Assembly (NCBI RefSeq): GCF_001949145.1
Contig: NW_019091526.1
Location: forward strand, 680,426 to 719,461
DNA length: 39,036 nucleotides
Origin: Acanthaster planci
Taxonomy: Eukaryota; Echinodermata; Asteroidea; Valvatida; Acanthasteridae
Direction: 5' to 3'
Made by a program: the position numbers and the translations under genes. The notes beneath the pieces are model-generated. The model was not told the DNA's origin. It worked only from the letters and a program-made list of their open reading frames with translations, and did no database searches. Of the stretch, positions 31,410 through 39,036 are shown piece by piece; the first letter of the stretch is position 1; each line of letters starts with the position of its first letter.

Positions 31410-32750
31410 ACACCACATCATAGACGAGAGGAATTGTGTTTAACCATCGTAAAATCTTGCCAAAACTGAGAGCATCTGATTGTAATATCAAAAACACATC
31501 CAGTCATAACATGAAAACTACTAATAGGCATCTTTTCTGATCTGAGAACCGAAGTTCCAGGTTGAAAGTTATGGTATAAGTGCCAACCCATATTTGACAC
31601 GATTAGAGAACACTGATAACCACATGTAGTAGTGTCAAGTAATGTCTTGTACATGCATATGTCGTGCCTTTTGTAGTCTGTACCGTGTATATGTAGGCCT
31701 ATTCTGTCTATTTTTTTCTTCTTTTTTGTATACGATTCACGTGCATGGATGTTTGTTTTTCTAACGTGTTTTACGGTTAATTAAACTTTTAAGTGTTCTT
31801 ACTATTGAGAATATCTTGTGTTTTAATGCATTTTTTAATTATTGTAACAAATCTCACAATACGGACCTGACTGTGACAGGTTTGGGTGATAAAATAATTC
31901 AATAATTCAATTCAATAATACCTGCATGTAGTGCAGACAGTTTCTTCAGATGCGGGTGCCAAGGTCAGAGTACTGGGTGTTAAACCAGGCTCTCAAGCTT
32001 TTGCCAAAACTAGAGTTCACAGGAAATTGTCACTCACGAACTCAAACATCAGGGCCACCGAGTGAAAAAATGCCATCAACCACAACTGCTTACGGACTTA
32101 TTTTACATGCTACATGTAGGTTTAGAACATTAGAATTTTACCTTGCCTTAATGTTCTCCAAAACCAGTCCCATTTCAATAGGTTTGTTTGTTATTTGGCT
32201 CCTTCCTGAGGTTAATACCTGGTCACATTTTGTGACTGGTGTTGGTTTCATTACATGATGACCAACATTTCTAATCCCAGTAAAATACTTGCGATGAAAG
32301 ATAGATGCATAATGTGTACACCCATACTTAAAACCATGTTTAATTCAGAGGTGGTCACTTTAAATCAAGTTACATTAATTCAGGATAAATCATTTACAGT
32401 CAAACCTCGTTAATAAGCGCACCGTTATACTACAAGATTCTGCTCATAAGTTAAATTTAGATCCCAATCCTTTGTTTTTAATTGTTATCATTATACAAGG
32501 TTCCTGTTGTAACAAAGTGATTTGCCAAGTCCGAAGGATATTTTATTAATGAGGTTCGACAGTAATTCATTCACTGAATGCAAAAGCAAGTGCCTTAATT
32601 GAACACAAAATTTCAGCCAACCAAGACTATCTGTAACAACATGTATCCATACTTCTCATCAATACTGTAAGTACTGGGAAAACTTCAAATCAGTTGAAAA
32701 TTCTTTTGCCCTTTCAAAAATGTTGATCAAATCGGTGATTTTTTTTTAAA
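31410..32750. other. No gene seen; possible LINE/SINE tail near 31880-31920
   Basis: AT-rich. The stretch ending ataattcaataattcaattc (about 31894-31913) looks like the short repetitive tail of a retroposon, preceded by a T-rich region from about 31650. Open frames at 31654-31418 and 31950-32258 have no recognisable motif. Confidence 0.3.
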
Positions 32751-32754
32751 AATC

Positions 32755-32814
32755 GTTGTTGTTTAAAATTCAATCAAATATAGTGTTGTTGTTTAAAATT
32801 CAATCAAATATAGT
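32755..32814. repeat. Perfect 30-bp tandem duplication
   Basis: The 30-base unit (starts gttgttgtttaaaattc, ends atatagt) occurs twice head to tail with no mismatch. Perfect identity in otherwise diverged DNA indicates a recent slippage-type event or a local assembly error. Confidence 0.9.
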
Positions 32815-34290
32815 GATTTAATTCAAAAGAAGTTTAATCGGCCAACGTTCCGTAAAATGAAATTAGATAGGATGTTTGTTCATTTGAAAAGATGGCTAAT
32901 TAATTTTCGAGCACAAGTGGGGAAAATAAATAATTAGTAACAGTGAAATGCAAACTTTTGTTTCCGTGGCATTGACTTTACATGTGGGCCTTTTTAAAGC
33001 TGAAATCGCTTTGAAATCATAATAAAAACGACGCAAAATTTGACATGACACATAAGACATTAACAATTAAGTAAAAAATGCTCAGTAAGTGTGAACTCAT
33101 TTCGATCAGCTCTGGCAAGATGCAGCAATGACAGGTTACTTAAACTTAACGGATCACTTTGTTCAACGGTAAAAGGTCGTTAAACACGATTTTGACACAG
33201 TAAAACCACTGACTGTACGTTAACAAAAGATACGCTGAGCAAAATAGCGTAACACTGCACACAGCATTCACAATGAAGGAAACATGTCCAGTTCTAAGTT
33301 GGTCGACTGCACTGACCAATAATCAGGACGAAGAGGCAATGAAACAAAACAAATCCACCCCCCCCAAAAAAAAAAACTAGAAAGCGAGCACTTGGAGATA
33401 AAAACGACAAAGACGGTACTTAACAGTTTGTGTCTGGATTGTAGACTCCTATAGAAAACTCGATTGAATCACCCTCAAACATCGAGGCAGTAGATTCAGA
33501 GACTTCATCAAGGGAGCAACTTGAAGTGAACTTAACTGAGATGTGCAGTTGCATACGCAAAGACTTGAAATACAGTACAGGGTACACACCCAAACACAAG
33601 GTTAGCAATCGACAGAGGTAAGGTCCCACGATTGCCCTGTTATCAGAATGGAGTTGGGGGCTGCTTTAACCATGACATTCGGTGGTTGGTGAAATCATAG
33701 AGGAAAATGACAGGAGTTTGAACTGACCTGGGTATAGTATCATCTGGCTAATTACCGCTTTCTGGCATGCCCGGTATGTCCATAGCCAGAGCGCAGCGAG
33801 CGCTTGCTATGCGTCATCTTTTTCACAACCACAAAACCCCTTCGTACCCTATGATCGCCGCCGCAATTTTTCGCTGGTAATCTGCTGGTATAGGAAATTG
33901 AATATTCATGCTTAGTTGGTGCTTGATATGATCCCATAACAACTTCGGATTTAATGTTAGCGCAGTTGATTGCATTACGCGGTGTGCCCTAAATGTGCAT
34001 GTGAAGTCACTGCTCTTAATGAACGCTTTCTTCTGGAGTTGTTTTTGGAATAAATTGCCCGTTGTTCACAAGATTTTGTGTTTTGTTTAAATCATATTCA
34101 TTATTACATAATTATGTACAAAAACGTATTTTACGAGATGGCACATTTTGTTCCTTACGAACTTAGCTTTCCAGTAGTAGTCAACATTTGGTTTGCCAGT
34201 CTTCTCCAAGGGAGGTGAATTAACTTACAAACTTTGCATGGATAATGGAACAGTGTATCAAAATTAAAAACGTTTATTCACGATGGCAAA
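32815..34290. other. No gene seen
   Basis: AT-rich. A C-run followed by an A-run lies at about 33356-33377, like the one at 8046-8064. A GC-richer patch at 33765-33880 includes gagcgcagcgagcgcttgc. The minus-strand frame across it (33937-33752) is not recognisable. Confidence 0.35.
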
Positions 34291-34291
34291 A

Positions 34292-34397
34292 GTACGGAAG
34301 CGTATGAGGGCCACTTGCAACTCGCCTGTCTAGCCGCGGCAAGAGATAGTGTCTCGAAAAACTTTTTTTTGCAAGTGGCCCTTATACGCTTCCGTAC
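34292..34397. mobile_element. 106-bp MITE-like element with 29-bp inverted repeats
   Basis: The 29-base arm at 34292-34320 (begins gtacggaagcgtat, ends ccacttgcaa) is repeated in inverted orientation at 34369-34397 with a single mismatch. The arms are separated by 48 bases that include a T-run. The size and arms fit a miniature inverted-repeat element or foldback. No clear target-site duplication is visible. It lies about 350 bases beyond the stop codon of the sulfotransferase gene and may be within its 3' untranslated region. Confidence 0.65.
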
Positions 34398-34426
34398 AAA
34401 CGTAGGTCTAATATCAGGTATTTTTC

Positions 34427-34432
34427 TTTATT
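34427..34432 (-). promoter_or_regulatory. Possible polyadenylation signal of the sulfotransferase gene
   Basis: AATAAA on the minus strand, about 320 bases after the stop codon at 34752. It lies before the MITE-like element when read in the direction of the gene. It is one of several such hexamers in AT-rich sequence. Confidence 0.25.
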
Positions 34433-34751
34433 TCCTGGACACAGCAAAAGTTTGTATTTAATTGCAAACAAAACATTGCTGGCCCCGCTTGTCCGGCAAA
34501 GAATGTGGGCAGTAATTAGGCATGCTTGGAATATTTTCTATTATTCGTCTGACTAGACGACATGCATCATTGAACACATTGAAGTGCCAGAGTTGCAACT
34601 CCTTCTGTGTCCTTCCTCTATGGTGAGATAAAATGGCCCTTGGTATTTTAACTACAATAAAAAAAGTTGGCAAGGTGGCAAGGAACAAACCAGAGTAACG
34701 TTGTATTTTAACGAAGAAAGTTGACAACCCGCTGATCGACTCATACCAGCA

Positions 34752-35970
34752 TTAAAAATAATCCGCGTTCACTTTTTCTCCATGATTAATTTTCAAGAAT
34801 ATGTCTTTCTGTTTTTCAAAAATCTCCAAACCTTTTTGATAGATCATCATGTCTGCCCTGAGGACATCTTGAACTGTTGGATCTGCCTTGAGATCTCGTA
34901 TTTGATTCGCAATGGAATCATTGAGGAGAGAGGAATTGGGACTGGTTATGTTAGATTTTAGCTTTATATTTGTTGAATTCCCATGCTTTTCGTATGATCC
35001 AATGTTAACATGGCTACCACTGCATAATTCATGAAAAGGTAGTTTGTATGCAAGCTCCATCATGGCCAATGAGAGGTCAAACTCATCGACCAACATAATA
35101 ACCTTAAACCAATGTTCAAGATTGTCGAGACAGTACTGAAGCAGGGCATCATGCTCTGTACGGTTCAGCGTCAGAGACATAATGAGTTTCTGGCGGAACC
35201 AACAGGTGGCGTCCTCCAAAGATTTCGAGCCCTCAAATTCGTGCGGCTCTCCCTTCAAGTCAACAAACGGAATCCACTTGGTTTTGTCGCTGCAAAACTC
35301 GGGATGGAAGACCAGCTGCCGAAAGAAAAAGCTGCCCTGGTGCAGCGCCCATTCGCGAAGCGTTGTCTTTTCGGCATGCAGGGCCGTGCAGAGCTGATCC
35401 GTCCTCGCCTTCTTGCAGTACGAGTGGGACGACAACGTCCGGGTGTAAGGGTCCCGTAGGACTGTGAAGTAGGAGCAAGGCTGCTGCAGCTCGTCGCATG
35501 CGCCGAACGCGTACCCACCGAAGTAGGTGTCGGGACGCCGCTTGCCTCTACGGTGCAGTTTCCTGAGATTGGAAAGCAGGCCCAGGCGGCCCTCACTGCT
35601 AAGGACGTGGCCCAGTTCTCGATCAGTGGCCTTAACGACTTGTCGTAAGCACTCCTTGGCAGTAGTGCCCGCGGCTTTGTTGTGGTGCAAAAATATCAGC
35701 ACATCGTTATTTAACGAAGTACTTTTAACCTCCTCGGCACCGTTTAAATTCAGAAGGTAGTTTGGCATGAGTTTCTCTCTCCTGGGCCATGGGAAGGGAG
35801 CATAATGTTTGCTTTTTGTCGACGTATCTCCAAATTCCTCGCCCTGAACACTTTCTTTGTTACTTGCGTTCCCCCGGATGCTCAAATTGCGGGCGATGCA
35901 TCTCGGCTTCAAAGAGGACCTATTTGAATTCGAACACTCCCGATATGCTGGAAGTTGCTGTCCACTTTCC
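34752..35970 (-). CDS. Golgi-type sulfotransferase, main catalytic exon
   Basis: This exon encodes the lumenal part of a PAPS-dependent carbohydrate sulfotransferase, which would move sulfate from PAPS to a glycan in the Golgi. The 5'-phosphosulfate loop is LIFLHHNKAAGTT (HHNKAAGTT at residues 171-179 of the spliced model, with the lysine expected to be catalytic). The 3'-phosphate motif is FTVLRDPYTRTLSSHSY (RDP at 248-250, serines at 256-257). Several N-glycosylation sequons (NRS, NLS, NAS, NRT, NST, NIT, NSS, NDS) fit a lumenal stem and domain. The open frame extends to ATG 36005, giving 417 residues, but that version has no signal or anchor. An acceptor tttctgtcgacag just before 35970 joins in phase to the exon at 37524-37298. 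The overall type resembles Sulfotransfer_2-like families (2-O, 6-O or galactose sulfotransferases). The acceptor sugar is not predictable. Confidence 0.85.
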
Positions 35971-37297
35971 CTGTCGACAGAAATGGTATCATTTATAGCA
36001 TGCATGTCTCAATGTATGGCACACGCACGTAAAATATAATACAAATAGAAAATGGACAGAATCAAAGATTCGCGTTTAATTTTCTTGCTGTGCACTCCTG
36101 ATGTAAAAAAGTTCAGTTAATAATAATATCGTTTGAGAAATTGCCTCAGGGTTGGATTGTACCGTAGGCCTCTATGTAATCAGTGTCTGCTCTGTAAGCC
36201 TTGCTTTGCCCTGCTGTAGGCACAAGGATCAATTTCATAACATTGAAATTACGTATTTCATGCATGTTAATGCTATCTGGTGTGGAGCTTTTTCTGAAAT
36301 AAAAAAATCAGAGGAAATTAAAAACTTTTAAATATCATACTTTATGATACAGTTTTCGTAGAGCCCCGAATTTTATGTAGCCGATGGACAACATACTTGT
36401 ACTGTACGTTCTGTATACTTTTATAATCCTCAACTTCCGGTGCCAAACCATTCAGTAAGTAACACCCCCCCCCAGAAGAAGTAGCGGTTGGGTGCATTGT
36501 CGACAATCGAAGCCGGCTAATCAAATCTACACAAAAAACTGCAAAACATAAACAAAACTCAAAACTAAAACAAAACGGACAAACACTCTAGCAAACAAAA
36601 AACTGTACCATGTCCAGTAAAACCAGGGAAAGAGTTCCATATACGGACAACACTCGTTTTCCCTTAAAATGTTATAACAGCCGTGAGAAAGTGAAATTTA
36701 GCTGAGAAACTTCTGAAGCATTTACTGATAAACAGTTACGTCTAGCATGCAGGGTGTAATCGCAATTTTAAAGGCTGGCATGCTGATACTGTATCTTAAC
36801 AGGAAGCTTTCATTAGCTTTGATTTCCGAAGGGCTTCCAGCTAGCTCAAACTGGACCCATTGTAGAATATCACGGAGCCACAAAAAACTCCATCATTATA
36901 CATGTATACAGTGGAAATCATGCAGCATCTTTGAGCACTGAGTTCAAAGGTGGACCACATGTGTCTGGCAAAACAATTCTTTTCTGTGTGGCATGGGCCC
37001 AGGCCTACATATATTTTTCAATGAAATAGTCAGACCACCTCTGCTTTGCTCTATGGTCACACGCAAAGTACGTTGTATACTACACAATAATTCTGCTGAA
37101 AGCCTCAACTGCCGCGCTTTCGAGGCAACACACCCCATACACACCGAACAAAGTGGTATGTAAATGTACCTGTTTTTACGAGTATACTGCACGCTCGTTC
37201 AGTAACCCGCACAATACCAGAACATGCATGTACACGTACATCATGTACTGTACATGTACGTATATCGTAGAACTAGCTGCATGTCAACACTACTTAC
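35971..37297 (-). other. Proposed intron of the sulfotransferase gene, 1327 bp
   Basis: It begins gtaagtagtg (perfect donor) and ends in a pyrimidine-containing tttctgtcgacag. A phase-2 exon end meets a phase-2 start. Inside it, a C-run lies at about 36465-36474, and 36600-36950 has the look of a decayed repeat. Short open frames (for example 36747-36941) are not recognisable. It contains ATG 36005, the start of the unspliced reading. Confidence 0.55.
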
Positions 37298-37524
37298 AGT
37301 TCAGCGTCCGACGGTATCTTGCTGCTGCCAACAGCACCAGTCAGGCCGTGAATTCCCCGGCCGAGAGCGCTGTGCTTCCGTCCCCACTCACTATAGCGGA
37401 GACAGACATGCAGGCAGCCGATAGAAATGGTGAGGAGGCCCACCATCTTCAGTGGCTGCCTGATGATTCGCCTCCACACTACTTTGAGGGCGGCCATTAA
37501 CGGGTCCTTGTACGAGGCAGCCAT
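37298..37524 (-). CDS. Sulfotransferase first coding exon: cytoplasmic tail and signal anchor
   Basis: ATG 37524 is the first ATG after an in-frame TAG at 37560-37558. The exon encodes 75 residues plus two bases. A short tail with basic residues (WRRIIRQPLK) is followed by a hydrophobic segment at about residues 27-42 (MVGLLTISIGCLHVCL). The arginine after it and a serine/glycine-rich stem follow. This is the layout of a type II Golgi membrane protein. The donor gtaagt follows CT, and the first base of the next exon completes a leucine codon, giving DAE-L-ESGQQL. The spliced protein has 481 residues, normal for Golgi sulfotransferases. The frame closes with TAA within the donor, as expected for a true exon end. 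Start choice is firm; the splice is inferred. Confidence 0.7.
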
Positions 37525-37560
37525 ACCTCGAATGAACAGCACAATGGCGAATGGAAACTA

Positions 37561-39036
37561 CAATCAAAGATATCAAGTGGAGCTGAGCTTTAACACGTTC
37601 ATGCTGATTGCATGCCTGGAACAACTTGGTGCATACATGAATGCACATGCGGCACACACGGAACTACACAGTGCAGTGTTCATGTATCTGTACACAACCA
37701 ATGACGTCTGCACCACACACACCAATCATTCCCCTTTCACCTCGCCAAATCGTCATGCACAGCAGATCGCTGCAAGACTTGTTCGGTGTATTACACGTTG
37801 TATTACACGTTGTGCGAGTTATGCGGACGAAGCATTTACTGAATGAGATCCCTCCCTTCTCCACATACACTGCCGCACCAGGACAAAACAAAACTGGAAA
37901 AAACGGATATAACAGACTTTTTACAGCTGATTAGGGGGCCAAAAGCAGTATTACAATCCATAAATTAATTATTTTCTTGGCGGGACTGGACAAACCACCT
38001 CCATGGGCAAACAGACGTGGACCTGGGATCATAAAGTTTTGAGTACATTATAAACTTAGGCAGCATATTAATGCATGTCGATGAAATTTAATTGAATCAT
38101 ACTGAACACTTTAATTTGGCACACTATTACGCCATTCCACGTCACGTTTGAAGTGTCATCTTGATACTTGTGTACCTTTTAAATCTTCACTTGAGCATTC
38201 TCTTCAACTTACATTCCCGTAGTTATCATTGCGTCAGTTGACGCACCTATTCGTATCGGTTTGTTTTTCCTCTTTTTAATAGGCCTACACATTTTACATT
38301 TTGTTAGTTGCTGTTTTTCATTTGTTTCTTTGTTTATATTTTTACTTTCCGGGGTCATTTTTTAAATCAAAATAATCTTTACCATTGATTTCTTTTACTG
38401 CACAATCTTTTCAGTATAATTGAACTCGAGTTGTGCCTAGTCTCGCCCCGTGATCTTGTCCTGAATTCCCTGTCATACTGTACGTGCACGCTGAAAAAAC
38501 AGTTCCTTTTACCTTGCTTGATTGGCATTATGCTTGCGTTGACTGGACATTGAGATTACCTACCTTCTGATAATTTTATACATACGATTCTATTATGTTT
38601 GTATGCATAACATATTAAACCTGTTGGTATATTTCAATATACGGGGCCTCTAGGAGTGGACTATTTCCATGACTTACGACAGAAATGTTGAAGTCAATGT
38701 TTAAAATGTAACATGTAGTGGAGGCTCAGCTAAACTACATCTCAAATAACCCCACCTCATCAATTCATTATTTGTAGGTCTTTGCAAGAGGCACAATTAC
38801 AGATGCTCATTCAAATTTTTTAAATGAACAATTTCAATTATTTGGAAAATTTGACAGGAAAACCTTGCGAAAGTTTCAGAGCAAAGGGGCTCAATTAAAC
38901 ATGCAGCGCATAAAGAATAGCAAATGGGTAAAATAAAAGGAAAATGACATAAACTGAACATTACTTCAAATTTTATTTCGCGTGCAGTTAAAAATAAAAT
39001 GGACAAATGATGAGTACTGGATTGACAATGGGTAAA
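37561..39036. other. Upstream region of the sulfotransferase gene, no further gene seen
   Basis: This should hold the promoter and 5' untranslated region of the minus-strand sulfotransferase. No TATA box or clear initiator stands out. The plus-strand frames at 37427-37846 and 37641-37934 overlap the first exon or the short tandem repeat and look incidental. From 38000 to the end the sequence is AT-rich with no open frame or repeat that I recognise. Confidence 0.35.
37788..37811. repeat. 12-bp tandem duplication
   Basis: gtattacacgtt occurs twice in succession without mismatch, upstream of the sulfotransferase first exon. Confidence 0.7.

Noticed and set aside
35112-35596. Open frames on both strands within the sulfotransferase exon
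   Set aside because: Shadow frames caused by the GC-richer coding sequence.
37427-37934. Plus-strand frames of 139 and 97 codons
   Set aside because: They overlap the first sulfotransferase exon and a short tandem repeat, and show no motif.
1-39036. CRISPR arrays, operons, Shine-Dalgarno-led genes, rRNA genes
   Set aside because: None seen. All the evidence points to an animal nuclear genome.

Overview
This window is animal nuclear DNA. It is AT-rich, gene-poor, and carries spliced genes and several classes of decayed retroelement. A DIRS-type tyrosine-recombinase retrotransposon, a jockey/CR1-like LINE, tRNA-derived SINE-like copies, small palindromic elements and a TTAGGG-like motif fit a marine invertebrate. 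A stony coral or another anthozoan is my best guess, from the general look of the repeats only. Nothing here is bacterial, and there is no operon or CRISPR array.

Layout. From about 0.77 to 5.9 kb lies a broken DIRS-like element: gag, reverse transcriptase/RNase H, then a tyrosine recombinase split by about 0.6 kb of foreign sequence. It is followed by a LINE ORF1-like fragment on the minus strand (6.4-5.99 kb). Between about 21.7 and 9.2 kb I see candidate exons of an unrecognised minus-strand gene. They include an exon with a signal peptide, a phase 0-0 exon of 180 bp and two microexons, with a promoter-like X-box/E-box pair at 21.73 kb. Repeats sit among them: a 431-bp-period repeat with a second copy 3.7 kb away, a 119-bp tandem repeat and a SINE. 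A decayed LINE occupies 18.4-20.5 kb. From 21.8 to 34 kb there is mostly non-coding DNA with weak exon candidates, a second tRNA-like SINE head, two small elements with TTAACCCTAAC ends and a perfect 30-bp tandem duplication.

The best gene is a minus-strand Golgi-type sulfotransferase at 37524-34752. The long 3' exon carries the PAPS-binding motifs. A separate upstream exon supplies a short cytoplasmic tail and a signal anchor. The two join in phase across a consensus GT-AG intron, giving a predicted 481-residue type II membrane protein.

No confidently new multi-gene system is visible. The points most worth following are the two-exon sulfotransferase model, the unknown secreted-protein gene with its putative RFX-type promoter, and the small palindromic elements, one of which has a target-site duplication.
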